Part shown: positions 24,739 to 34,806 of the stretch, one piece after another
How positions within the stretch are numbered: position 1 is the stretch's first letter
Layout: each line of letters begins with the position of its first letter
Source: Candidatus Aerophobus profundus SCGC AAA252-L23
GTDB lineage: Bacteria; Aerophobota; Aerophobia; Aerophobales; Aerophobaceae
Length of the DNA: 44,854 nucleotides
Assembly: GCA_000402295.1 (NCBI GenBank)
Contig: AQRW01000180.1
Location: 1-44,854 of the forward strand
Direction: 5' to 3'
The notes under the pieces: model-generated
Told to the model about the DNA's origin: nothing
Databases searched by the model: none
Seen by the model: the letters and a program-made list of their open reading frames with translations, nothing else
Made by a program: the position numbers and the translations under genes

Positions 24739-25772
24739 TTAATTCTGCCTCTATTTTTCCTTTTTCTTTCGTTCTCTTCTTTTTTTACCTCAGTGAAGAT
24801 CATCTTGCCCGTGGTAGTCTGAAGAACAGAGGTTACTGTTACTTCTATTTCTTTACCTATGTATCTTTTTCCTCCCTCCACTATGACCATAGTACCATCT
24901 TCCAGATAAGCCACTCCCTGGTTGGGATTCTCCCCCGCTTTTAAGATATTAATACTCAAGTTCTCCCCTGGGAGAAGAACAGGTTTCAAAGAGGTGGCCA
25001 ACTCGTTGATATTTAGGACAGGAACCTCCTGAATTTTGGCTACTTTTTTCAAATTATGATCGTTAGTGACTATTTTGGCATTCATATTTTTAGCTAATTG
25101 GAGCAATTTTGTGTCTACTTCAGGAATCTGAGGGAAATCTTGATCAGTAATCATTACGGAAATAGTATCTTGAACCTGCAGTTTATTGACCATATCTAAA
25201 CCTCTCTTGCCTCGAACTCTTTTGGTGGAAGAGGAAGAATCAGCAATTTGTTGGAGCTCATTAAGAACAAAATGAGGAATAACCAGAGTACCTTCAACAA
25301 ATCCGGTCTCACAGAGTTCAGCTATTCTTCCGTCGATGATGACAGAAGTATCCAGAATCTTATAGTTTTCTCCTTTGCCCATCCGGGTTTTTTTCCCTAG
25401 AATGCGGAAAATTAAATCAAACAACTCCCCTTCGCGGTTGAGAGCTACCGTCAGACCAATAGAAGCAGCTAAAGCATTGATTATTAAAAGAATGAGAGGT
25501 GCTGAAGGTTTGAGGTTGTCAATTAGCAAAAGAGGGTAGCTCACTATGTTGGCTATAACTACACCCACTCCCAGACCTATTCCTGCCGCTATTAACTTTC
25601 TTATGGAAACTCGACTGAGCCCCGCTTCAATCACTAAAATGATAGTGGCCAGCCACCCGCCGACCAAAGTCGGCTTCCAGGGATCTACATTTAGGTTGGA
25701 AGCCCCGGCAAAACAAACCGCTCCCACCAAGATAACAAATAGTATTCTTAACCTGAATTGTTCTATTTTCAT
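24735..25772 (-). CDS. yacL: membrane-anchored PIN/TRAM-domain protein (YacL type)
   Basis: About four N-terminal membrane helices are followed by a PIN nuclease domain (ILDTSVIIDGRIAELCETGF, then TNDHNLKKVA) and a C-terminal TRAM RNA-binding domain (NQGVAYLEDGTMVIVEGGKRYIG), ending in a basic tail. It is likely a membrane-bound RNase. I chose ATG 25772 because AGGAG lies at the right distance; the frame continues to 25799. Its position between disA and ispD is the same as in many Gram-positive genomes. Substrate unknown. Confidence 0.9.
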   Translation of the reverse strand: MKIEQFRLRILFVILVGAVCFAGASNLNVDPWKPTLVGGWLATIILVIEAGLSRVSIRKLIAAGIGLGVGVVIANIVSYPLLLIDNLKPSAPLILLIINALAASIGLTVALNREGELFDLIFRILGKKTRMGKGENYKILDTSVIIDGRIAELCETGFVEGTLVIPHFVLNELQQIADSSSSTKRVRGKRGLDMVNKLQVQDTISVMITDQDFPQIPEVDTKLLQLAKNMNAKIVTNDHNLKKVAKIQEVPVLNINELATSLKPVLLPGENLSINILKAGENPNQGVAYLEDGTMVIVEGGKRYIGKEIEVTVTSVLQTTTGKMIFTEVKKEENERKRKNRGRIK

Positions 25773-25813
25773 TAATTGTTTTTCTCCTGTGTGTTTCATG
25801 AGAACCGGGCTAA

Positions 25814-26881
25814 TTAGTGTTTTCGCAGTAGGGCCCGGTTTCTTAGTCTTTCTAATTCTCTTTTAATGGAATTAGCTCTTTTTTCCCCCACTTCGTTTAT
25901 GGTAATCAAATCATTGATGTTGGCTTTGATGATTGAGGGTAAATCACCAAAAGCTTTTATTAAATTTTCCACTACTACAGCAGGAAAACGGGGAATTTTC
26001 GATAGAACCCGCCAGCCCCGGGGTGAAACGGAAAAATCGAGATATTCTGGTTTTATCCCGTATCCCAATACTCCCGTAATTGAAGTTGGCTCCAACAATG
26101 CATTAGGGTCAAGAGCATTCAATTCAGCCGATGCATTTTCGCCTTTTTCTCCGACGTAATCCTTTATCACTAGCTGGTGATCTGTCAAGGTATTCCCGAC
26201 CACTTCCTTCAACTGCATCTCAATAAGTCTGGCCTCCTCCCCTAACTCTACAATATATCGGTCAATTTCATCTTCTACTCTTTTTATTTGTTCACCTTTT
26301 TGAACTACTCTAACCACGTTGAATAATTGGACGTCGTCCTCAAATTCCTGGATTTCCAGCTCATTTAATACTGTGTCGAAGGCTACCCGATATTTCTCCA
26401 AAGTCTGAATAGCCTGGTTTGCCCTACTGATAAGTTCGGGTAGCCTTCTTAAAGCATACTTTATTTGACCTTTATAGAGAGTAATGATGTTTCGCAGTTC
26501 AGAAATAGCTATGACTAGAGATCCTGTTTGTTTAGCCATTCGCTCGGCTGTTCGGTGACGGGTTCCTCTTTCATCAGAGGGAATAAGATAATCAGGGATA
26601 AGTTGAGCATTAGCTGTTAAGATTCTTCCTGCGTCCGGCGACAGAATAATCGCTCCGTCCATTTTAGCTAATTCTGCTAAGGTCATAGGAGTAAGAGAAC
26701 AATCAAGTTTAAATCCACCATCAACTAAATTAAAAATTTTTTGACTATCTCCTACTACAATGAGACCTCCCGTTCCAGTCTGCAGAATTATTTCCAATCC
26801 CTGTCTCAAAGAAGTTCCCGGTGCCACCAACTTAAGTAATTCAAGAAGTTCCCCTTCTAACTGAGATACTTTTTCGGTCAA
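25814..26881 (-). CDS. disA: diadenylate cyclase DisA
   Basis: DisA makes the second messenger cyclic di-AMP from two ATP and scans DNA for branched structures. The DAC domain has DGA (75-77) and GTRHRTAER (106-114). A long helical linker follows, then a C-terminal helix-hairpin-helix domain (INEVGEKRANSI). The 355 residues are normal. The start is TTG, overlapping the radA stop as TTGA, so the two DNA-repair-linked genes are coupled. Confidence 0.95.
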   Translation of the reverse strand: MTEKVSQLEGELLELLKLVAPGTSLRQGLEIILQTGTGGLIVVGDSQKIFNLVDGGFKLDCSLTPMTLAELAKMDGAIILSPDAGRILTANAQLIPDYLIPSDERGTRHRTAERMAKQTGSLVIAISELRNIITLYKGQIKYALRRLPELISRANQAIQTLEKYRVAFDTVLNELEIQEFEDDVQLFNVVRVVQKGEQIKRVEDEIDRYIVELGEEARLIEMQLKEVVGNTLTDHQLVIKDYVGEKGENASAELNALDPNALLEPTSITGVLGYGIKPEYLDFSVSPRGWRVLSKIPRFPAVVVENLIKAFGDLPSIIKANINDLITINEVGEKRANSIKRELERLRNRALLRKH

Positions 26882-28248
26882 CTTACCTTTTCCCTAAGTC
26901 CATTTTTGATAGCCTCCCCAACCCCAGATATCCCTATTATCTTTATTTTACCGGGATTTTTAATGCTCTTGGAATAGGAAGAAAAGGTTAAACATTTACT
27001 ATATCCAAGTTTAACTGCTTCTTTTATTCTTTTTTCCATAAAAGCCACCGGCCTGATTTCCCCGCCTAACCCTACTTCTCCAATTGCTACCAGTCCTTTT
27101 TGGATAGGTCGCTCCCACAAACTGGAGACAATCGCCAGGATAATAGGTAAATCACAGGCTGGGTCATTTATGCGGATTCCTCCCGCTACGTTGAGAAAAA
27201 CATCGCGGTTATAAAAGGGGATTTTTTCCTGCTTTTCCAGAACGGCTAACAGTAAAGATAGTCTGTTATGTTCAATTCCCTGAGTAATTCTTCGAGGTAA
27301 ATTTAGATTAGAAACGGTAACCAGGGCTTGAATCTCCACTAAGAAAGGGCGAGAACCTTCCATAGTGGGCATTACCACTGTTCCAGGGCTTGGTGAATTA
27401 TGAAGAGAAGTATGGAGAAAGAATTTTGAAGAATCGAGAACTTCCTCCAGACCACTCTCTCTCATCATAAAGATGCCTATCTCCGAAGTCGGTCCAAAAC
27501 GGTTCTTAGTGGTTCTCAAAATTCGATATTGGTAGTCACTGCTTGTTTCGAAATAAAGTACTGTATCTACCATATGCTCGAGGATACGTGGTCCAGCCAA
27601 GACACCCCTCTTGGTTACATGTCCAATCAGGAAAATAGTTATACTTTTACCTTTGGCTATTCTCATAAGATAGGTAGTTGATTCTCTAATTTGGGAAATA
27701 GAGCCGGGTGTTGAGCCTAACTCTTCCAGATAAACAGATTGGATGGAATCAACAATTACCACTTCAGGTTGAATTTTCTCAATTTGTTCCGAAATAAGGG
27801 AAAGGTTGGTCTCGGCCAATATCAACAAATTGGGAGAGTTTATGCCTAGACGAACTGCTCGGAGCTTTGTTTGCTGTGCTGACTCCTCTCCTGAGATATA
27901 CAGAACAGAATGTCCCTGACTACTCAGTTTATTTCCCACATCCAGCAGGAGAGTGGATTTTCCAATTCCTGGCTCTCCACCCACCAGGATGAGAGAGCCA
28001 GGAATAATTCCGCCTCCCAAAATGCGGTCAAATTCACCAATGTTAGTCCGGTACCTTTGCTGATGACTAATAGAGATCTCATTCACCGACTGAGGAGGAA
28101 AAGGAGATGGACTATGACTAAGGGTAGTCCGGAAGGGTTTGATTCTTTCTTCGCGGAGACTCTCCCAATTACCACATTCCGGACAACGTCCCAGCCACTT
28201 TAAAGAAACATAACCACAACTTTGGCAAACAAATCTCGTTTTTTCCAT
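26878..28248 (-). CDS. radA: DNA repair protein RadA
   Basis: RadA is a RecA-like ATPase that promotes branch migration during recombination. The N-terminal zinc finger has Cys8, Cys11, Cys22 and Cys25, Walker A is GEPGIGKST (91-99), the RadA-specific KNRFG lies at 248-252, and a Lon-like C-terminal domain follows. The 456 residues are normal. Its start overlaps the mreB stop (TAATG). Confidence 0.96.
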   Translation of the reverse strand: MEKTRFVCQSCGYVSLKWLGRCPECGNWESLREERIKPFRTTLSHSPSPFPPQSVNEISISHQQRYRTNIGEFDRILGGGIIPGSLILVGGEPGIGKSTLLLDVGNKLSSQGHSVLYISGEESAQQTKLRAVRLGINSPNLLILAETNLSLISEQIEKIQPEVVIVDSIQSVYLEELGSTPGSISQIRESTTYLMRIAKGKSITIFLIGHVTKRGVLAGPRILEHMVDTVLYFETSSDYQYRILRTTKNRFGPTSEIGIFMMRESGLEEVLDSSKFFLHTSLHNSPSPGTVVMPTMEGSRPFLVEIQALVTVSNLNLPRRITQGIEHNRLSLLLAVLEKQEKIPFYNRDVFLNVAGGIRINDPACDLPIILAIVSSLWERPIQKGLVAIGEVGLGGEIRPVAFMEKRIKEAVKLGYSKCLTFSSYSKSIKNPGKIKIIGISGVGEAIKNGLREKVS

Positions 28249-29255
28249 TAATGTGTCTTTCGTACAAAGTCTATAGACTTAAGGGCTCTGCCGGTACCGA
28301 TAGCTACACAGGAAACAGGATCTTCGGCTAAATGGGCGGAAATACCCGTAGCTTCTTTAACCAGGAGACCAAAGTTTTTCAAAAGACTTCCTCCTCCGGT
28401 GAGAACAATTTTTTTCTCCATAATATCAGCCGCCAGTTCCGGAGGAGTTTTTTGGAGAACCGTTTTGATTCCGTCAACTATTTGCGAGAGGGGTTCAGAT
28501 AATATCCGACATATTTCCACAGCACTGACATCCACTTCTTTAGGTAAGCCGGTAGTTAAATCTCTTCCTCTAACTTTCATTTTCTCGTCGGCAGGAGGAT
28601 TGATAGCGTAACCTATTTTCTTTTTCATCAACTCAACGGTGATTTCTCCTAAAGCAAGATTATGTTGTTTCCTCATGTACCGGGCACAAATCTCATCCAT
28701 TTTGTTTCCTCCTACCCGTAAAGAAACACCGGTTACGATCTCACCAAGTGAAATCACGGCTATGTCTGTTGTCCCTCCGCCGATATCTATAATCATATTA
28801 CCTTGTGGCTTCATAATATCCAGGTTCGCTCCAATAGCAGCGGCTCTTGGTTCTTCAATTAAAGAAAGTTTATCTCTTTTTGCTCCTGCCTGGATAGCCG
28901 CGTTTATTACCGCCCTTTTTTCTACAGAAGTCCCTCCTGTAGGTATGCAAATCATTAGATAAGGAGGAAAAAGGAACCACCGGCCACATATTTTCCTTAT
29001 ATAGTGACTGAGAATTTGTTCCACAATTTCATAATCAGCAATGACTCCGTCTTTCATTGGTCGGATAGCTACAATACTTCCCGGAGTTCGGCCCAACATC
29101 TCCCGAGCTTCCTCTCCGATAGCCAGGATTTTGCCGGAGGCTTTGTCCATAGCTACCACAGAAGGTTCATTAAAGACTACTCCTTGTCCCTCGACATAAA
29201 TGATAATGCTGGTAGTTCCCAGGTCTATACCAATTTTACGGGCTGAGGCAAACAT
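28248..29255 (-). CDS. mreB: rod shape-determining protein MreB
   Basis: MreB is the bacterial actin that organises wall synthesis. The ATP-binding signatures are GIDLGTTS (9-16), MIDIGGGTTDIAVISLG and the late VLTGGGSLL. The 335 residues are normal. mreC and mreD do not follow. The gene starts 20 bp inside murA and ends at the radA start, so it belongs to a densely packed wall and repair operon. Rod shape is inferred. Confidence 0.96.
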   Translation of the reverse strand: MFASARKIGIDLGTTSIIIYVEGQGVVFNEPSVVAMDKASGKILAIGEEAREMLGRTPGSIVAIRPMKDGVIADYEIVEQILSHYIRKICGRWFLFPPYLMICIPTGGTSVEKRAVINAAIQAGAKRDKLSLIEEPRAAAIGANLDIMKPQGNMIIDIGGGTTDIAVISLGEIVTGVSLRVGGNKMDEICARYMRKQHNLALGEITVELMKKKIGYAINPPADEKMKVRGRDLTTGLPKEVDVSAVEICRILSEPLSQIVDGIKTVLQKTPPELAADIMEKKIVLTGGGSLLKNFGLLVKEATGISAHLAEDPVSCVAIGTGRALKSIDFVRKTH

Positions 29256-30513
29256 TATTTTCCTCGAGTCTAACTATTTTGGCTCCCAATTGAGATAGTT
29301 TTTTTTCTAATTCTTCGTATCCTCTATCAATGTGACTGACTCCCATAAGCTCTGTTTCACCTCTGGCGGCTAATCCAGCTAGAACCAGTGCTGCACCCCC
29401 TCGGATATCCGAAACCGACACCGGACAACCCCAGAGAAAAGGAATCCCTTTGACAATTATTCCCCTTCCTATTTCTTCAATCTGAGCACCCATTCTTCGT
29501 AACTCGGCCAGATGAGCGAACCTATTTTCAAATATTGTCTCAGTTATGGTACTTGTTCCCTGGGATAAACAGGCCAGGGCAGTCAACTGGGGTTGAAGAT
29601 CCGTAGGGAAACCCGGATAAGGCAAAGTCTTAATCCTCACCGGATGAAAGGGCCCTTGATGACTAACCATTATTTCATCCGAAGATGTTTCAATCATAAT
29701 GCCCATTTCTCTTAATTTACCGAAGAGGGTTTTTGAATGATCGGGCTTTACTTTTTCCAGCGTAATTTTTCCCCGGGTTATAGCAGCAGCTAAGATCAAC
29801 GTCCCTGTTTCAATTCGATCAGGGATAATGGAATAAGAAACCCCGGATAGACTTTTAGAACCCTTAATCTTAATTAAGTCAGTTCCTTCTCCTTCAATTT
29901 GTGTTCCCATTTTTCTCAGAAACCTGGCTAGATCGACTACCTCAGGAGTACAAGAAGCATTTTTGATTACCGTAGTTCCTTTGGCCAGACAAGCAGCTAA
30001 TATGAGATTTTCCGTAGCTCCCACACTGGGAAAATCCAGACATATATTGGCGCCCTGCAGGCCTGTTGGTGCTGTTGCCTCCACGTATCCCCGTTTTACC
30101 CTCATTTGGGCTCCCATTTTACTCAATCCCTCAAGATGCAAGTTGATTGGTCTTATTCCTATACTACATCCTCCAGGAAAAGCAACGCGGGCCCGCCGCA
30201 CTCTAGCCAGCAATGGTCCCAGCACCAAAATTGAAGCTCGCATTTTTCTAACCAGATCATAAGGAGCTTCAAATTGGGAAACATTGACGGCGTCAATGAA
30301 AAGTTTTCCCTTCACTCTTTTTACTCGGGCACCCAATTCTTCCAAGGTTTGCCACATTATCTTGATATCACTGAGATTGGGGATATTTTTTAAAGAACAT
30401 TCTTCCTCGGTTAATAAACAAGCTGCCATTATTGGAAGAGCGGAATTTTTTGCCCCGCTTATACTCGCTCTTCCTTTTAGATGTCTTCCCCCCTGAATGA
30501 TAAATCTACTCAC
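29236..30513 (-). CDS. murA: UDP-N-acetylglucosamine 1-carboxyvinyltransferase
   Basis: MurA makes the first committed peptidoglycan precursor by adding enolpyruvate to UDP-GlcNAc. Lys22 (GAKNSALP) and the catalytic Cys116 in PGGCSIGIRPINLH are present, so the enzyme should be sensitive to fosfomycin. 425 residues is normal. The start is GTG at 30513, a few bases after the upstream gene. It overlaps mreB by 20 bp. Confidence 0.96.
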   Translation of the reverse strand: MSRFIIQGGRHLKGRASISGAKNSALPIMAACLLTEEECSLKNIPNLSDIKIMWQTLEELGARVKRVKGKLFIDAVNVSQFEAPYDLVRKMRASILVLGPLLARVRRARVAFPGGCSIGIRPINLHLEGLSKMGAQMRVKRGYVEATAPTGLQGANICLDFPSVGATENLILAACLAKGTTVIKNASCTPEVVDLARFLRKMGTQIEGEGTDLIKIKGSKSLSGVSYSIIPDRIETGTLILAAAITRGKITLEKVKPDHSKTLFGKLREMGIMIETSSDEIMVSHQGPFHPVRIKTLPYPGFPTDLQPQLTALACLSQGTSTITETIFENRFAHLAELRRMGAQIEEIGRGIIVKGIPFLWGCPVSVSDIRGGAALVLAGLAARGETELMGVSHIDRGYEELEKKLSQLGAKIVRLEENNVCLSP

Positions 30514-30519
30514 GGCATT

Positions 30520-31569
30520 TTATCCTATATTTATCGGCCTAATGGTAATTTCCGCACTTTTTTTTAATTGCTCCAGCCATTGGTCAAGGTTGTCTTTTAG
30601 TTTGTTCTTTTGAAGAAAATCAACGATTTCCTTTTCCCAGTCCGGGCAACTAAGTTGTTTTTCGTCTAATAACTTGAGTATGCGGAAATAACCTTTCTGT
30701 ATAGGTAAGACGCTGCTAACTCCGTTTTTCTCAAGAGAGACAATTTGCTGTCGTAGAAGGGGTTGAATTTGCCGAGGATCAAACCAGTCTAAATCACCTC
30801 CTTTCTTGGCGCTTGAGTCGACAGAAAAGCTCTTAGCTAACGCAGAAAAACTTTCTCCTGCTTTCAATCGTTGGAGAATTTCCTCGGCCGTTTCCTTACT
30901 TCTGACCACAATCTGAGCTATTTTTACTTTTTCGGTTTGACTTAACTTCTCTTTATAAATTTCGTAAAATTGGAGAACCTCGGCCGAGGTATTGTCGGCT
31001 CCTCGCAGATAATTTCTTATCACGGCGCAAAACTTTGATACTGCCTCAGGGGAAACTTTTGTTTTGTAATCATCTATTTCCTTTAACTTCTGAGACAATA
31101 GTTTATCATGGATGATTCTGTGTTTCATTCGTTCTCGAAAATCCTCTGTACTTAGTCCCTTTTCCTTTAGAGTCCAGGAAAATTCCTCTTCAGATAAATC
31201 ACCCCGAACTTGAACTATGAGTGTATCAACTTCTTTTTCAGTAACTTTGAGACCTCGCCTTTCGGCCTCTTGCTGGATAATCTCATCATCAATGAGTCGC
31301 TGGAGAACCTGGTTCGGCGATAAATTACTGGTTCTCCATTCTTTTTTAATTAGGTTAATTTCTTTCTTTAAATCACTGACAGTAATTGCTTGGTCGTTAA
31401 CTACAGCTACAATTTCATCTATTAAAACTTCTTCAGCTTTAGCCATTGATCCTATTTGCGCGAACAAAAAACCCACAGCTATAACGAGAATCCATTTTTT
31501 TAATCCGGCTAAAGAATTACAAAAAACCTTCCTTTTTTCTATTCGGGTACTGAAAAACTCTTGCTTCAT
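30520..31569 (-). CDS. SurA-like periplasmic chaperone / peptidyl-prolyl isomerase
   Basis: This 349-residue exported protein has an N-terminal signal with a long basic region, a hydrophobic core (about 26-40) and AKA as probable cleavage site (43-45). It is followed by a SurA N-terminal chaperone domain (IVAVVNDQAITVSDLKKEI) and one rotamase (PpiC) domain (KIAQIVVRSKETAEEILQRL with GGDLDWF). SurA of Escherichia coli has two rotamase domains; one is common elsewhere. The family helps outer-membrane proteins fold, so this supports a diderm envelope. It lies six bases after mfd. Confidence 0.88.
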   Translation of the reverse strand: MKQEFFSTRIEKRKVFCNSLAGLKKWILVIAVGFLFAQIGSMAKAEEVLIDEIVAVVNDQAITVSDLKKEINLIKKEWRTSNLSPNQVLQRLIDDEIIQQEAERRGLKVTEKEVDTLIVQVRGDLSEEEFSWTLKEKGLSTEDFRERMKHRIIHDKLLSQKLKEIDDYKTKVSPEAVSKFCAVIRNYLRGADNTSAEVLQFYEIYKEKLSQTEKVKIAQIVVRSKETAEEILQRLKAGESFSALAKSFSVDSSAKKGGDLDWFDPRQIQPLLRQQIVSLEKNGVSSVLPIQKGYFRILKLLDEKQLSCPDWEKEIVDFLQKNKLKDNLDQWLEQLKKSAEITIRPINIG

Positions 31570-31575
31570 AGCTTT

Positions 31576-34500
31576 TTATGATAACACATTTTTGTATTTT
31601 TGTAAAATTTGCCTCAAATAAATCAGGAATTTTCCCTCTTCATATCTTACCTCCAAAATCAGGTTTTTTTCGTCGAAAGGTAAAGTTGTTATCTGGCCAA
31701 AAAGTTTTTCTTCAATCGTTTTTTTTCTTTCTGCTGTGAGGAGATGAAAGGGTGAAAAACTAAGCCATATTTTGTCCTCTTTCTTAGTTAAAGAGACTAT
31801 CCCTAACTCCTTGGCTATTAGTTTTATCCTTAAACAATCAAGCAAATTTCTTACCTGATGGGGGAGTGGCCCGTACCTATCTCTGAGCTCCTCTTTTAGC
31901 TCCCATACTTCTCTCTCGGTCTTTATTTTTCCAATTTGAGCATAAATAGCAAAACGTTGCTCTAAGTAAGGGATGTAAGATTGAGGAAGTCTGGCTTCAA
32001 CCTTAAGATCCAGATTTACCGGGAAAGAGGGGGTTACCTTTTCTCCTTTGAGTTTCTTGATTTCTTCAGAAAGAAGCTGGGTATAGAAAGTAAATCCCAC
32101 AGCAACAATGTGCCCATGTTGTTCCTTGCCCAACAGGTTACCTGCTCCCCGGATTTGCAAATCCTGCAGAGCTATACGAAATCCAGCTCCGGAACCTTCA
32201 AATTGTCTGATTACTTGGAGTCTTTTTTGAGCTTCTTCTGTAAGCATTTTTCCCCGTCTAAAGCAGAAATAGGCATATCCTTGTCTTTTCCCTCTTCCTA
32301 CTCTTCCTCTTAACTGATATAAGTCTGCCAGTCCAAATTGTTCGGAATTTTCCACAATCAAGGTATTTACATTGGGCATATCAATTCCAGATTCAATAAT
32401 AGTAGTGCAAACCAAGATATCGTATTTTTTAGAAAGAAAATCGTTCATAATTGTTTCCAGTTTACCTGAGGAAATTCTACCATGAGCTATAATAATATTG
32501 GCTTCAGGAACAAGTTGTTGGACCCTCTCGGTTACCCGGTAAATGGTTTCAATTCGGTTGTGGAGATAGAAAATCTGACCTTCTCTTTCCAATTCCCGAT
32601 AGATAGCTTTTTTTATGATTTCCTGATTGTATTCGATTACCTGGGTTTGAACATTTTGCCTCTCTTCAGGAGGGCTGGTGATGATACTCATTTCTGAGAC
32701 TCCCGTCAAGGCCATATACAAGGAACGAGGAATGGGGGTAGCGGTTAAGCTCAGAACATCAACTGTGTGATGGAATTCTCTAAATTTCTTTTTTTGGATA
32801 ACTCCAAATTTCTGTTCCTCATCAATGATAATCAAACCCAGGGTTTTGAATCCCACATCATTTTGGAGAAGCCGATGAGTTCCGATGACAATATCTACCA
32901 ATCCTTGTTTTAAGTCACGAATAATCTCTTTCTGTTTTTGAGAAGTCTGGAACCGAGAGAGCAGTTCTATTTTAATGGGATAAGCAGCCATTCTTTCCTT
33001 GAAGGTCCGGTAGTGTTGTTCACCCAGGATGGTAGTGGGGACGAGTACAGCAACTTGTTTATTACCCATTACGGCCTTAAAGCTAGCCCGCATAGCCACT
33101 TCAGTTTTTCCGTACCCGGCATCTCCGCATACCAGTTGATCCATGGGGACAGAATTTTCCATGCGTTGTTTTATTTCTTGAGTAGCTCGTAGTTGATCCG
33201 GGGTTTCCTGGTAGGGAAAGGAAGCCTCAAATTCTAATTGCCACTCATTGTCCGGCTCAAAGGTGTACCCTGAGGAGACTTTTCGAATTGAATAGTGCTT
33301 CAACAAAGATACAGCCAGATCTTTGGTAGCTTTTCTGGCTCGCCTTTTAGTCCATCTCCAGAGACCACCCTCGAGACTATGGATGGGAGGTGGGTAATCC
33401 GTATCGCCAATGTATTTATGTAGACGGTCCAGTTGATCAATGGGTATGTAAAGACGATCTGTTCCCTTATAATCAACTTGGAAGTAATCGCTTTTTTTCC
33501 CTTCCAGTTGAAGAGTTTTTACTCCTTTGAATCTTCCAATTCCATGGTCAATATGAACCACGTAGTTTCCCGGTTTTAGCTCCGTCCATCTGGTAATTTT
33601 CTTTTCTTCGGGGAGAGTAACCCAGCGTTTTCTTCTTTCCCGGTAACGCTGAAAAATATCCTCATCGGTAACGAAAACATTTCCAGTTTCCCGAAAAACA
33701 AATCCTCTACTGAGATCACCCGTAGTAATTAGAAGTGCCGGTGCGGTTTCCAGTAAATTGACTTTTTCCTCTCGTCCTATTCGAAGTCCCTTATCTCCTA
33801 AAATTTCCTGTAATCTGTCCGCTTGTCCGGAATTAGATGACAGAATAACTACTCGCTGTTGTTGCTGAGTCCATTTCTTGAGGTCTTCCGTTAGAAGACC
33901 GAGATGTCCTCGATAGGAATTCAAGGAGAACGCATTAACCGGAAGAGTTATTTTGGGTTTCATCCAGGGAATATTCTGGGGAAGAGTGGAAAGAAAGACT
34001 ATCTCTTTTTTCAACACCTCTCTCCAGGATTCTCTAACGGTGGAAAGTTCCTTCCTTACATTTTGTTCCAGAAGAAAGGGCTCATCAAGGAAAAATAGTG
34101 GGTCCGGAGGCAAAAGGTTCAACAGAGATGAAAAATGGGCCTTCCCTTGTTGCCTTAGAGATTCCTCTTTAGCCGGGCAAATCATAATTTGTTTTCTTTT
34201 ACTCATCGTCTTTATCGAGCGTTGAGTCTGAGAGTCAAACTCACGGATTGATTCAATAGTCTCCCCACAAAATTCAACTCGCCAGGGATGTGGGTACAGA
34301 GGGCAGTATAAATCTACAATTCCTCCCCTTACCGAATAGTCACCGATCTCTTCTACTAGTGGTGAAAACTCATATCCGGCTTTAGAGAGCCAATCTCTTA
34401 GTCTATTCCATCCTATTTTTTTCCCCTGCCTTAGGTGCAAAACGTTGTCGGTCAGTGATTGAAAAGAAGGAACTTGATCCAGAAAGGTCTGGAGGGTAGC

Positions 34501-34806
34501 TATCAATAAAAGGGAATTTTTCTCTTTTATTTGGTAAAGAATTTTAAGACGATCTTCTGGAGAATCTTTTCTGGAAAAGGGCAGGAGAAATAATTGCTTT
34601 TCTTGAGGAAGGAAGGTTTTTAAATCTCGATAAATATTTTCGGCTTGAGAAAATTTCTGACAGAGAAAAACAAAACACCCCTTTCTTCGTCTCCGAGCCA
34701 GGGCTATCCCAAAAGCCTTGGCCGGAGAAGTCAACCCGTAAACCCAGGTGGGGGAAACTCCCTGGATTATTTCTCCAAGAAGATTGTCAAAGGTATTAGA
34801 TTTCAA
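31576..34806 (-). CDS. mfd: transcription-repair coupling factor Mfd
   Basis: Mfd removes RNA polymerase stalled at DNA lesions and recruits UvrA. The 1076-residue protein has a UvrB-like N-terminal region, the RNA-polymerase-interacting domain (GNYVVHIDHGIGRFKG, about 413-428), the translocase with Walker A GDAGYGKT (561-568) and DEEQ (662-665), the GRVGRG motif VI and the C-terminal TRCF domain. It is slightly shorter than the 1148 residues of E. coli. The start is TTG at 34806, inside the end of prfA, with GGAGG about 12 bases upstream. Confidence 0.95.
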   Translation of the reverse strand: MKSNTFDNLLGEIIQGVSPTWVYGLTSPAKAFGIALARRRRKGCFVFLCQKFSQAENIYRDLKTFLPQEKQLFLLPFSRKDSPEDRLKILYQIKEKNSLLLIATLQTFLDQVPSFQSLTDNVLHLRQGKKIGWNRLRDWLSKAGYEFSPLVEEIGDYSVRGGIVDLYCPLYPHPWRVEFCGETIESIREFDSQTQRSIKTMSKRKQIMICPAKEESLRQQGKAHFSSLLNLLPPDPLFFLDEPFLLEQNVRKELSTVRESWREVLKKEIVFLSTLPQNIPWMKPKITLPVNAFSLNSYRGHLGLLTEDLKKWTQQQQRVVILSSNSGQADRLQEILGDKGLRIGREEKVNLLETAPALLITTGDLSRGFVFRETGNVFVTDEDIFQRYRERRKRWVTLPEEKKITRWTELKPGNYVVHIDHGIGRFKGVKTLQLEGKKSDYFQVDYKGTDRLYIPIDQLDRLHKYIGDTDYPPPIHSLEGGLWRWTKRRARKATKDLAVSLLKHYSIRKVSSGYTFEPDNEWQLEFEASFPYQETPDQLRATQEIKQRMENSVPMDQLVCGDAGYGKTEVAMRASFKAVMGNKQVAVLVPTTILGEQHYRTFKERMAAYPIKIELLSRFQTSQKQKEIIRDLKQGLVDIVIGTHRLLQNDVGFKTLGLIIIDEEQKFGVIQKKKFREFHHTVDVLSLTATPIPRSLYMALTGVSEMSIITSPPEERQNVQTQVIEYNQEIIKKAIYRELEREGQIFYLHNRIETIYRVTERVQQLVPEANIIIAHGRISSGKLETIMNDFLSKKYDILVCTTIIESGIDMPNVNTLIVENSEQFGLADLYQLRGRVGRGKRQGYAYFCFRRGKMLTEEAQKRLQVIRQFEGSGAGFRIALQDLQIRGAGNLLGKEQHGHIVAVGFTFYTQLLSEEIKKLKGEKVTPSFPVNLDLKVEARLPQSYIPYLEQRFAIYAQIGKIKTEREVWELKEELRDRYGPLPHQVRNLLDCLRIKLIAKELGIVSLTKKEDKIWLSFSPFHLLTAERKKTIEEKLFGQITTLPFDEKNLILEVRYEEGKFLIYLRQILQKYKNVLS

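Noticed and set aside
30788..30803. Another AAGGAGGTGAT sequence, on the minus strand inside the surA-like gene
   Set aside because: It encodes the conserved KKGGDL part of the rotamase domain, so it is explained by coding.
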